From positions 124,001 through 188,000 of the forward strand of contig NZ_JADLQN010000003.1 in NCBI RefSeq assembly GCF_015477835.1: a DNA stretch of 64,000 nt, given 5' to 3'. This DNA is from Nocardia higoensis. Lineage in GTDB: Bacteria; Actinomycetota; Actinomycetes; Mycobacteriales; Mycobacteriaceae. The notes under the pieces are model-generated. The model was not told where the DNA came from. It saw nothing but the letters and a program-made list of their open reading frames with translations, and ran no database searches. This document shows, in pieces, positions 24,765 through 32,184 of this stretch. Both the position numbers and the translations under genes were made by a program. Position 1 is the stretch's first letter; each line of letters begins with the position of its first letter.

Positions 24765-24979
24765 CGGGGGCCACCCGGAAGCAGGTCGACAGTCCGGCAA
24801 CCCAGCCTCGCGGCGATGCGCGCCAACTCCTCGAGCGTGAAGGAGCATCGCGCGGCCAAACGGTCAGCCAGAGCGTCCGCACCGATACCCAGGGGTTCCA
24901 GCAGGTCACCCGAGTCGACTCCGGCCTCCCCGAGAGCGCACCACACCCGCTCCGCAATCATGGCATCTAACCAATCCAT
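24761..24979 (-). CDS. Small XRE/Cro-like helix-turn-helix protein heading the leftward operon
   Basis: This encodes 72 residues (MDWLDAMIAERVWCALGEAG...). The second half (LADRLAARCSFTLEELARIAARLGCRTVDLLPG) has the helix spacing of a Cro/C1-type DNA-binding domain. ATG 24979 is preferred because GGTGAT lies 5 nt upstream; ATG 24991 is an alternative with no ribosome-binding site. It is the first gene of the leftward operon and faces the rightward XRE gene at 25111 across a region with repeated operators, like a Cro/CI pair. Confidence 0.68.
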   Translation of the reverse strand: MDWLDAMIAERVWCALGEAGVDSGDLLEPLGIGADALADRLAARCSFTLEELARIAARLGCRTVDLLPGGPR

Positions 24980-24994
24980 ACGGATCACCATAAG

Positions 24995-25125
24995 GTCCGT
25001 TCGGACTTGCTGCAATTCCGAACGGATGCCAGCACTTCGCAAGCCATCTGCCGCCACGCCGAAGAGGACACACCGCAATGCGTTTGCCAGGTAGCCGTTC
25101 GGACCTCAGAATGGTCCGTATGGGC
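24995..25125. promoter_or_regulatory. Divergent control region with repeated TCCG-WW-CGGA operators
   Basis: Three good copies of one inverted repeat occur between the divergent HTH genes: GTCCGTTCGGAC at 24995-25006, TTCCGAACGGAT at 25016-25027, and AGCCGTTCGGAC at 25093-25104. A weaker one (GTCCGTATGGGC, 25114-25125) overlaps the start of the rightward gene. The spacing between the first two centres is 21 bp, two helical turns. Neither gene has a strong ribosome-binding site close to its first ATG, so promoters and operators probably overlap. This is the layout of a repressor-controlled lysogeny-type switch. Confidence 0.75.
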
Positions 25126-25377
25126 GCAAAAGAGACTTCGTCGGCGATCAATCGTGCGGTGGGCAACGAGTTGCGGGCAGCACGTGCGCGGCGAGACCTC
25201 ACCCGCCAGCAACTGGCGGGACTGACGGGCCTGGCCGTCAGCACGATTCAGCGCTTCGAGAACGGCGATCGATCACCGGACATGCAACAACTGCACGCTC
25301 TCTGCAGCGCTCTCGGCATCCCTATGCGCGATTTCGTCGCACTTGCGCTTCAAGACGTCGAGCGAAAGGAGAACTGA
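25111..25377 (+). CDS. XRE-family transcriptional regulator (CI-like repressor candidate)
   Basis: This encodes 88 residues. Residues about 20-75 form a classical HTH_3 domain (NELRAARARRDLTRQQLAGL, then TGLAVSTIQRFENGDRSPDMQQL). It lacks a C-terminal oligomerisation or LexA-like protease domain, so it is not a RecA-cleaved repressor. The ATG at 25111 has no ribosome-binding site and may be leaderless; ATG 25120 is possible. It is transcribed away from the tail cluster and is the likely repressor acting at the shared operators. Confidence 0.82.
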   Translation: MVRMGAKETSSAINRAVGNELRAARARRDLTRQQLAGLTGLAVSTIQRFENGDRSPDMQQLHALCSALGIPMRDFVALALQDVERKEN

Positions 25378-25391
25378 ATAGTCCGCCCAGA

Positions 25392-25625
25392 TCAGGCGCA
25401 GCGCGAACTACTCACTTCGAGCGTCGGCCGCAGTGCCGCTTCGGCATATTGGACGACGGCCTGGATCGGGTCGATATCCATTGCCCAGGAGGTCATTACG
25501 ACGTCGCACAACGTGGCCGATCCATGCAATACCCGATCCGCCACATCCACACCTATTGCCGCTTCCAGCGCTGCCATAGCACCCACACCTGCTACCAGCT
25601 CCGTCACGGAGTCGATCCGGTCCAC
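25392..25625 (-). CDS. Small hypothetical protein
   Basis: This encodes 77 residues (VDRIDSVTELVAGVGAMAALEAAIGVDVADRVLHG...), mostly helical and acidic. The GTG at 25625 has AGGGGAA at good spacing; GTG 25631 is an alternative. It converges on the XRE gene with 14 bp between stops. No family is recognised. Confidence 0.55.
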   Translation of the reverse strand: MDRIDSVTELVAGVGAMAALEAAIGVDVADRVLHGSATLCDVVMTSWAMDIDPIQAVVQYAEAALRPTLEVSSSRCA

Positions 25626-26393
25626 GACCACACTTCCCCTTTTGTCTCATTGCTCACTTCGAGCGCGACTCCGTGGACCAACCGAACTCTCGTCCCAGAA
25701 TCAGGCTAGTTATATCCCATCGACGTTGCATAGTCTCTTCAATGTGTCTCGGCCACAGGTGTTTTGGCGGGTATCCAGCAAGGATGCCGACGGATCGGAC
25801 AAGTAACTGGGAATTCGCGAACACTGCTCATATCGGGACCGACACCCGGCGAGCACAGAGCATTGTCGGACTTGCTCGATCACGCCACGATATCGGCGGA
25901 CACCAGGGAATCCGATGGAGGCCGACCACCGCACGCGGTCGATGCGAGGGATCGTCCACATGTCGTCCATGCTGTGCCGAACCGGTTGCACACCAGCGGG
26001 AATGGGCTGCCGGCCGTCCGGGAAGAAGCCGAACAGAGCATCGGACGATCCCCTGCCTGCGATACAGCCGCGCCGAACCGACGTGCCGGATCAATCGGGT
26101 CGGGGAACCTCCCACAGCGCGCTGACCGGCACCGCGAGCATCTTCGGACCGAACGGCAGCGTTAGCGGTCCGAGATGCTCGCCGGGACGCTGCAGACTGC
26201 GGGCGGCGGCGCCGATGATGCTCGCCGCCATACCGGCATCGACGAACGCCATTTTCGGTGTGGTCGCACACGTCGTGGCGGTTTGGTCGCTACTCGCCGC
26301 AGCAGTCGGGCGCGGCTGATTCCGGCCGGATCAATCGATCGAGGCGCAGAAGGATCATCATCTTCCAGAGCTGCCTGTCCGCGCCTTCCGGCT
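25626..26393. other. Non-coding or eroded interval
   Basis: About 770 bases lack a credible gene. Several overlapping open frames exist on both strands, but none has a ribosome-binding site or sensible composition. This is the right flank of the phage-tail cluster and may hold remains of lost genes or an attachment site. Confidence 0.45.
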
Positions 26394-27140
26394 TCAAGCG
26401 AGTAGTTCACGCATCCAGGCGGGAATCTCGTCGGCGACGCGGGGGTAGTCGGCGAGTTCCTGACGGACGTCCTCAGCGGTCGGGGTCGGGGTCCATTCCG
26501 GGAGGGTGTGCCAGGAGAATCTCGCCTCGTAGCGGCTGGGGCCGGCGATGTGGATCCGGCCGCTCAGCCACGTTCCGGCGATCGGGTCGTGGGCGAACTG
26601 CTTGTACTCGAACAGCAACTCGCGCAGGGCGTCGGAGGCTTGCAGATTTTCCACGGAGTCGTCGGTTCGGCGCACCTGGATGCCGCCGCCCGCTTCGTGG
26701 CCGATCACGGAGACCCACAGGATCGCGAACTTCCAGTCCGAGCCCAGAATCGCGACGACCTCGTCGACGCAGGCCCGCTCGTACAGCTCGGCGGTGATCT
26801 CGGGGGCGCTCGACAACTCCCATCGCGCGGTGATCCCCGTGCCGGCGAAGTTCGTGTTGACCGCCGTCAACATCTCGGCCACGGCGGCGGCCGGTTCGGT
26901 GGCACTGAACAGCACGATCTCGATACCGTCGTCCGCCGAGGCGCCCGCTCGCTCCGCCATCCGGCGCACCTCTCCCGAGTGCACGGCGCCCAGGTAGGCA
27001 TCCAGCTTCTGCCGGAAATCCTCGGCGAGCTCGGGGTCGGCGCCTTCGCCGTAGTCGCGGTCCTCGGTCATCGCCAGGAGGAGGCGGCCATCAGGACCGA
27101 CCGCGAGCTGGTCGATACGTTCGTGTTCACGCACTGTCAT
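26394..27140 (-). CDS. DUF6572 domain-containing protein, second copy
   Basis: This 248-residue paralogue of the protein at 3791-4546 begins MTVREHERIDQLAVGPDGRLLLAM. Shared blocks run over the whole length: LAEDFRQKLDAYL, IEIVLFSA, WKFAILWVSVIG, WLSGRIHIAGPSRYE and DEIPAWMREL. By eye roughly half the residues match. No toxin gene lies beside this copy. Both copies point left and enclose the toxin and tail cluster. Confidence 0.75.
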   Translation of the reverse strand: MTVREHERIDQLAVGPDGRLLLAMTEDRDYGEGADPELAEDFRQKLDAYLGAVHSGEVRRMAERAGASADDGIEIVLFSATEPAAAVAEMLTAVNTNFAGTGITARWELSSAPEITAELYERACVDEVVAILGSDWKFAILWVSVIGHEAGGGIQVRRTDDSVENLQASDALRELLFEYKQFAHDPIAGTWLSGRIHIAGPSRYEARFSWHTLPEWTPTPTAEDVRQELADYPRVADEIPAWMRELLA

Positions 27141-27236
27141 CTGTCAGGCCCCGTCCTGTGCCGTCTCGGGTCTTCCCGGATGGGACCCGAACCGGGGGAC
27201 TCTACATCATCAATTGAGCATGTGTCGGCGTCCATG

Positions 27237-27563
27237 AACGCAAGATCACTTGCGGGTCAGGTCATTTCGAGGCGCGGCCCGGACGTCGACGGAGGTGACG
27301 ACGCGGCGATCCGTGGCTGGCTCCTTCCGAGAGGATCAGCGAAGCCGATCCCCGAGCACCACCTGCGGCACAGCACTGATGCAGGCCGCAGCATTGTGCC
27401 TTTCGAGCGCTGGAGCGGCCGGAACCTCGTGAAGCCGCGGACACATGTCGGCTCGATGCGTATTCGCTTCGCCCGCATCGACTTACCGCGCCAGGCGACA
27501 CGGCCGGACATCCCCTTGTCCGCAGAGGACATGAACGCGATTGCCGAGCAACCGGTGTGCTGA
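27237..27563 (+). CDS. Doubtful open frame before a terminator
   Basis: This 108-codon frame (MNARSLAGQVISRRGPDVDGG...) ends 18 nt before a strong hairpin. It has no ribosome-binding site, no recognised family, and only weak codon bias (many CGG, AGA and ACA codons). The hairpin directly after the stop is its only support. It could be the end of a decayed gene. Confidence 0.22.
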   Translation, partial: NARSLAGQVISRRGPDVDGGDDAAIRGWLLPRGSAKPIPEHHLRHSTDAGRSIVPFERWSGRNLVKPRTHVGSMRIRFARIDLPRQATRPDIPLSAEDMNAIAEQPVC

Positions 27564-27581
27564 CGTCGCCGACACAAGACA

Positions 27582-27613
27582 GCCCCGAACGGTGCGTCAA
27601 CACCATCCGGGGC
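27582..27613 (+). terminator. Hairpin in the sparse 27-28 kb interval
   Basis: GCCCCG...GGTG pairs with CACC...CGGGGC, with a small internal bulge and a 6-nt loop. The 27614-28120 stretch beyond it holds no credible gene. Confidence 0.5.
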
Positions 27614-28120
27614 CTGGGTGAGAACCTGGTACCAGCAGATTCGCACCGTAGGCAAGAGCCTACTAAACCGATTCTGGCATTTCCGCCACTCTCCCCCGCT
27701 TGCACAGCTGCGCCCGTCTGTCCCGGCACGGGTGACACGCCTTGCCCGCGTGGTCGTCGCCCGTCAGAGGGGCCACTGCACCCATTCCGATGACACAGAG
27801 CCGACCGGTAAAGGCGGACTCGGACGGTTCCAGCGTGGCTGCTGGGCGCGGCGCGTCGGTCGGCATCCGGGTTCCCCGGCGCTGCGGCCGACGGCCAATG
27901 GCTCTGTGCAACAGCCCAGTCCCGGCGGGCCGAGTAATTCCCGGCCCGCGTTCACACCAACCGACAGCGGAACGCAGCAGGCCGATCGAGGTGGCAGGCG
28001 ATATGTGAACCCGTGCCTTTCGCGGTACGGGGTACGCCCTGCCCTCGGCTCCACTTCGCGACCTCCCGAGGTGGGTGGAAAAGAGACCAGGGACGCACCC
28101 GAATTCTGCGGAAACGGGAA

Positions 28121-28149
28121 CGAGCGGCCCGGAGGATCCGGACCGCTCG
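28121..28149 (-). terminator. Hairpin after the first small secreted protein gene
   Basis: CGAGCGG-CCCGG pairs with CCGG-ACCGCTCG. It starts 16 bp after the stop at 28165 in the leftward direction. A diverged copy of the same structure follows the duplicate gene (28613-28642). Confidence 0.6.
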
Positions 28150-28164
28150 CGCGAGGTCGATCAC

Positions 28165-28479
28165 TCAGCTGGGGACGGGGGCGTCGGCCGAGCCGGAGAG
28201 CAGCAGCGGGAGCAGGACGCCGGTCAGGCTGTCGGCCGAACCTGCGTTCGGGGAGGGCTCCCCCGGCGCGACGATGTCGGCGGGGTCGGACGGCACCGGG
28301 GTCCCGCCACCGCCACCGATCAGGCCCGCCAGGAGGGCGGCCAGACTGTCCGCCGAGCCGGTGCTCGGGGCGGTGGGGGCCGGGTCGGCCGGGGTCTCCT
28401 CGGCGGCGGCGATACCGGAGCCGGCCAGGAGCAGGCCCGCGGAAGCGGCCAAGGCGAAACCGATCTTGCGAATCATCAT
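28165..28479 (-). CDS. Small secreted Ala/Gly/Leu-rich protein, copy A
   Basis: This 104-residue protein has a signal peptide (MMIRKIGFALAASAGLLLAGSGIAAA, cleavage after AAA at about 26), then EETPADPAPTAPSTGSADSL and Gly/Leu-rich hydrophobic segments (LAALLAGLIGGGGG; LTGVLLPLLLSG). Its first 50 residues and about 60 bases of upstream DNA are nearly identical to the gene at 28663-29127, so the pair arose by recent tandem duplication. AGGGGAGA lies 6 nt before the ATG. The function is unknown; the SADSL-LL-GLL pattern may insert into membranes or the mycolate layer. Confidence 0.78.
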   Translation of the reverse strand: MMIRKIGFALAASAGLLLAGSGIAAAEETPADPAPTAPSTGSADSLAALLAGLIGGGGGTPVPSDPADIVAPGEPSPNAGSADSLTGVLLPLLLSGSADAPVPS

Positions 28480-28612
28480 GTGAAATCTCCCCTGAGAATT
28501 CTTCTCGATCACCGCGGCGATGATCATCGACCGAGGTGTGTCGCGGCATTGACACAAGAAATAGGGCCTCTGTCAGGGCCATCTATTTCACAGATTGGAG
28601 CGGAAAAGAAAA

Positions 28613-28642
28613 CGAGCGGACCGGAAGAATCCGGACCACTCG
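28613..28642 (-). terminator. Hairpin after the second small secreted protein gene
   Basis: CGAGCGGACCGGA pairs imperfectly with TCCGGACCACTCG, a diverged duplicate of the structure at 28121-28149, 20 bp after the stop at 28663. Confidence 0.55.
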
Positions 28643-28662
28643 TCGGCATCACGCGGAGTCGA

Positions 28663-29127
28663 TTACGAGGCGGCAGGATCAGCGGGCGGGGTGGTGGTGC
28701 CACCGCCCAGCAGACCACCGAGCAGCGCGGCCAGGCTGTCCGCCGAACCGGTGCTCGGGGCAGGATCGGCCGGATCGGCCGGGGTCTCCTCGGCCACGTC
28801 GGAAGGATCGGCCGGCGGGGTGGTGGTGCCGCCACCCAGCAGACCACCGAGCAGCGCGGCCAGGCTGTCCGCCGAACCGGTGCTCGGGGCAGGATCGGCC
28901 GGATCGGCCGGGGTCTCCTCGGCCACGTCGGAAGGATCGGCCGGCGGGGTGGTGGTGCCGCCACCCAGCAGACCACCGAGCAGCGCGGCCAGGCTGTCCG
29001 CCGAACCGGTGCTCGGGGCGGTGGGGGCCGGGTCGGCCGGGGTCTCCTCGGCGGCGGCGATACCGGAGCCGGCCAGGAGCAGGCCCGCGGAAGCGGCCAA
29101 GGCGAAACCGATCTTGCGAATCATCAT
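28663..29127 (-). CDS. Small secreted repeat protein, copy B
   Basis: This encodes 154 residues with the same signal peptide as copy A, followed by three copies of a 43-residue unit built on EETPADPADPAPSTGSADSL, LAALLGGLLGGGTTT and PPADPSDVA. The units are almost identical at DNA level (129-bp period). The Leu/Gly hydrophobic segments alternate with acidic Pro-rich linkers, so the mature protein would carry three equal hydrophobic patches. Start and ribosome-binding site as in copy A. No known family. Confidence 0.78.
   Translation of the reverse strand: MMIRKIGFALAASAGLLLAGSGIAAAEETPADPAPTAPSTGSADSLAALLGGLLGGGTTTPPADPSDVAEETPADPADPAPSTGSADSLAALLGGLLGGGTTTPPADPSDVAEETPADPADPAPSTGSADSLAALLGGLLGGGTTTPPADPAAS
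28680..29036. repeat. 129-bp in-frame tandem repeat, about 2.8 copies
   Basis: The marker CAGCAGACCACCG starts at 28708, 28837 and 28966, exactly 129 bp apart, with near-perfect identity between copies. The unit is a multiple of three, so copy-number change keeps the reading frame. Confidence 0.9.
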
Positions 29128-29712
29128 GTGAAATCTCCCCTGAGAATTCTTCTCGATCACCGCGGTGATGATCATCGGCCAAAGTTCTATCACGGGCTTT
29201 TCACAGGAAATAGGGCCGCGAACTGGGATGCCGGACAACACAGTAACCATCGGTTAGCCGTTTCGAGCGAACCGTTCGCTCGGCTTCTTTTCGCACCTCG
29301 GAGCATTTGTCGTTCGCTCGGCCTACGGGCGAAACCCTTGATTCCCCGGTCACGAACACCATTCACTGCGACGTCGCGGCGACGCATGGCGGATGGGCGC
29401 CAAAATCTTGGACGGCAGTCCAGTTCGCGCCACCCCTTCGGCGTGCGACGAGAGACCGACAACGACCCCATAGAACTGGTGGCAGCCAGATAATTTTCAG
29501 CAATTATGTGATCTATTTCACCATCTGAAACAGTAACGTTTGAAACAGAGGTGTCCGGGCAACGTCAATCCGTCGCATTTTCCGGCTCCGCACGCCGGCC
29601 TGCCTGCGCCGATGCGCCACGACGCGAGGCTGAGACACCCGCGCTATCGCGCGCATCGCTCGGATACCGGCGAGCCGGCATTTGCGCGAATCCAATGATT
29701 CAGGGCCGGTAG
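29128..29712. other. Intergenic interval, relatively AT-rich
   Basis: About 585 bases upstream of the duplicated gene contain no credible gene. The first 60 bases repeat the upstream sequence of copy A (28480-28540) and probably carry the shared promoter. The remainder, especially 29490-29550, is unusually AT-rich for this genome. Confidence 0.5.
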
Positions 29713-31890
29713 CTACTCGTCGCTGTCGTCGGAGCCGGCCGCGGATTCGGAGGTCTCCGTGGCCTTCTCAGGTTCATCCTTGGGCTCGCACTTCACCACC
29801 GGAATGGGATCGTATTTCACGGTGCGCGTGGTCCGGGAGATCTCGGCGCCGGTCGCCCGGTCGGTGATGACCCTGGTGTCGCTGATCGTGAAGCCGGGCG
29901 CGCCTTGGGTGGCGATGCAGTCGTCGCCCTCGGGCAGGGTGATGGTCTCCGGCTCGGTGGGCTTGGTGCGCTCGCCGGTGATCGACTCCACGTTCACCCT
30001 CTTGGTGCCCCACAGCCGGACGGTGACCTGCGAGCTGGTGGTGAAAGCCTCGATGTAGACACCGGTTTCGGTGTTGTTGCGGAAGGCCAGGTCGATGGCG
30101 CCGTCGAAGACGGTGGCCTCGCGGGCGGCGGGGTAGCGCGAGATGTAGTAGCTGTGCTCGGTGTGGCCCGCGTCCTCGAGACCGGCGAAGTAGGCGGCGT
30201 TGTAGAGGGTGGTGGCGAACTGGCTGATGCCGCCGCCGACCGCGGTGCTCGGCCTGCCGTGGTCGATGATGCCGGACTCGACGTAGCCCTCGGCGGTGCC
30301 GCGCGGGCCGGTGAATTCGTTGAGGGAGAACGTATCTCCCGGCTTCACGACCGCGCCGTTCACCTTGGCGGCGACCACGGCGATATTCACCCCGGACGGG
30401 CCGCTGAAGCCGCCGGTGCTGAATTCGCCCATGGGCTCGATGATTCCGAGCTTCTCGGCAGCCTCGGTGGTGAGCTTCGGATCGACCTTGGCGTAGACGG
30501 CGGGCGCGCTGCGCTGGGTGGCGACGAGCAGGGCGGGCAGCTGTTCGAGGGTCTTGGGCCAGTCGACCTTGTCGCCGATGACGGCGGGCACGACGACGGG
30601 CTTGCCGCCGGAGATCTCGAAGGTGGCGTCCTTCGGCTCGACCTCCGATTCCTTCAGCTGCGGTTCCAGCGCGGCGATCGCGGCGTTCTGGTCGTAGTTC
30701 ACCGCCAGGCCGCCCTGTCCGTCGGAGGCGAACGAGAGCACGGTGGCGATCTGGGCGGGAGTGAGCACGGCGTCGCGGCCCTTGCCCTTGAAGACGATGT
30801 CGCCGCTGACGGCGGGTTGGGCGATCTCGCGCAGGGCGCGGTCGACGGCCTCGGCGGTGACGGCGACCGGGGCGGGAACCATGGGCAGGATCAGTGATTC
30901 GCCGTCCATCCAGTGCTCGATCAGCACGGTCCGGGCTTCGGGGCGGTCCATGACGCGACCGGTGGCGGGCGGGACGGCGACGGGTCTGCCGTTGTCGAAG
31001 CGGATGGCGCCTTCGACGGTGGGCCTGTCGTGGGTCTGCAGGGCGTCGAGCTGCCGGTCGAGCGCGGCGTCGTCGACGGTGCTGGCGACCCGGACCTCCC
31101 GGGTACCGAAAAGGGAGACGAAGCGGGTGAGTGGGTTGAGGGGCTGGCCGCCGATCCGATCCCAGGTGCCGTCCCAGTCGACGCCGAGCCCGGCGGCGGC
31201 GGGCACCATGCTGTCGCGCGCATCGCCGAGGTGCAGGCCGATCTGCTGGGCGTCGCGGCCCTCGAGGGCGCTGCGCAGTTTCGCGTCGGCATCGTCGACA
31301 TCCATGCCGCCGATGTCGATGCCCGCGACGATCACACCACGGGGCACGTCACCGGCGGACATCGCGGTGTCGGTCAGATAGGCCAGGCCCACGACCGCGA
31401 ACACCGCGCCGGCGATGATGCCCGCCCGCTTGCCCTCGGGCGACCTCCACCACGGCGCGGTGCCGGGTCTGGTGCCGCCGGGTCTGCTGCCGTTCGGTCC
31501 CCGGCCGCCCGGGCCCTTCCCCGCGGGGGCGATGCCACGGCCTTCCCGCTGACCGAACAGGCCGCCGGACGCGACAGGCGAGCCCTGGGCCTGGGCCTGG
31601 GCCTGGGCCTGGGCCTGGGCCTGGGCGGCAGGGTGGGATGCGGAGGTGGACAGCGGCACGGTCGGCGTCGAGTCGCCCGGCCACTCGGCGCCCGGGGCGA
31701 CCGCCGGGTACGGGTAGGCGGTGGTGGGCGGATCGACCTCGGACCGGTGCGCTTCGCCCGGTTGCTGCGCGCGGAACCCAGCGGTGGGCGCGTCGGCGAT
31801 CCGATTCGATTCGAGGAGCCGACGTAGACCGACCTCACCGCCGGGCTTGTCGCTCCGGCCGCTGCGTCCGGCGCTCGACTCGCTGGTCAC
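29713..31890 (-). CDS. VanW family membrane-anchored protein
   Basis: This encodes 725 residues. A disordered cytoplasmic N-terminus (about 1-155) includes a run of seven Ala-Gln pairs (about 89-103) and Gly/Pro/Arg-rich stretches. One membrane helix (about 156-178, AGIIAGAVFAVVGLAYL) precedes an extracellular part with two putative peptidoglycan-binding (YoaR-like) domains (about 190-480) and the VanW domain (about 495-650, with FSLNEFTGPRGTAEGY and GGGISQFATTLYNAAY). A polar tail with two Cys follows. The family is linked to cell-wall modification and vancomycin-type clusters, but its biochemical activity is unknown. The gene is monocistronic. Confidence 0.9.
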   Translation of the reverse strand: MTSESSAGRSGRSDKPGGEVGLRRLLESNRIADAPTAGFRAQQPGEAHRSEVDPPTTAYPYPAVAPGAEWPGDSTPTVPLSTSASHPAAQAQAQAQAQAQAQGSPVASGGLFGQREGRGIAPAGKGPGGRGPNGSRPGGTRPGTAPWWRSPEGKRAGIIAGAVFAVVGLAYLTDTAMSAGDVPRGVIVAGIDIGGMDVDDADAKLRSALEGRDAQQIGLHLGDARDSMVPAAAGLGVDWDGTWDRIGGQPLNPLTRFVSLFGTREVRVASTVDDAALDRQLDALQTHDRPTVEGAIRFDNGRPVAVPPATGRVMDRPEARTVLIEHWMDGESLILPMVPAPVAVTAEAVDRALREIAQPAVSGDIVFKGKGRDAVLTPAQIATVLSFASDGQGGLAVNYDQNAAIAALEPQLKESEVEPKDATFEISGGKPVVVPAVIGDKVDWPKTLEQLPALLVATQRSAPAVYAKVDPKLTTEAAEKLGIIEPMGEFSTGGFSGPSGVNIAVVAAKVNGAVVKPGDTFSLNEFTGPRGTAEGYVESGIIDHGRPSTAVGGGISQFATTLYNAAYFAGLEDAGHTEHSYYISRYPAAREATVFDGAIDLAFRNNTETGVYIEAFTTSSQVTVRLWGTKRVNVESITGERTKPTEPETITLPEGDDCIATQGAPGFTISDTRVITDRATGAEISRTTRTVKYDPIPVVKCEPKDEPEKATETSESAAGSDDSDE
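31584..31625. repeat. Hexanucleotide microsatellite CCTGGG x7 within the VanW gene
   Basis: Seven perfect tandem copies of CCTGGG encode (Ala-Gln)7 on the minus strand. The six-base unit keeps the frame, so slippage would change only linker length. Confidence 0.95.
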
Positions 31891-32035
31891 GAACCGTCCT
31901 CCCAGTGAAGCTCACGTCTTCTGGCTCGCACTGCACGAACCTCGGGCCACGATACCGACCCCGCGCCACAACGTCAGCGCGGCGGAAAGCCGGGCAAACA
32001 CGGCGCGAACGGTCGCGCAGGCCCGACAGGAGAAA

Positions 32036-32082
32036 GGCTCCGCGCGGTTGCCGGGTCGGGGGTCTGGCAACTGCGCGGAGCC
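32036..32082. terminator. Large hairpin between divergent VanW and gnd genes
   Basis: GGCTCCGCGC-G-GTTGCC pairs with GGCAAC-T-GCGCGGAGCC (a long stem with one mismatch) around a 13-nt loop. It lies in the upstream regions of both divergent genes, so it is either an attenuator of gnd or an insulator; no gene ends here. Confidence 0.45.
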
Positions 32083-32184
32083 GATCTGTTTATCGAGGCA
32101 TCCCCACGGGCGTTACACACTGCGCGCAGAATCGAGTGGATCGGCCTCGAAGCAGCACCGGCCACACCCGAGGAGAGGGTTGGA

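Noticed and set aside
26508..27563. Long plus-strand frame opposite the second DUF6572 gene
   Set aside because: It is the antisense shadow of a well-supported gene with a recognised domain.
27616..27690. Minus-strand sequence resembling a tRNA (GTGGCGGAA near one end, GCGAATC further on, a GTAGG/CCTAC stem between)
   Set aside because: The acceptor, anticodon and T arms do not pair properly and no CCA-type end or seven-base anticodon loop can be placed. At best a tRNA relic; a covariance-model scan would decide.
27237..28120. Several overlapping open frames on both strands
   Set aside because: None has a ribosome-binding site, family resemblance or codon bias, apart from the doubtful frame at 27237-27563 listed with low confidence.
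28500..29180. Possible CRISPR-like array from the regular 129-bp repeats
   Set aside because: The repeats are contiguous, in frame within a secreted protein gene and without unique spacers; no cas gene is present.
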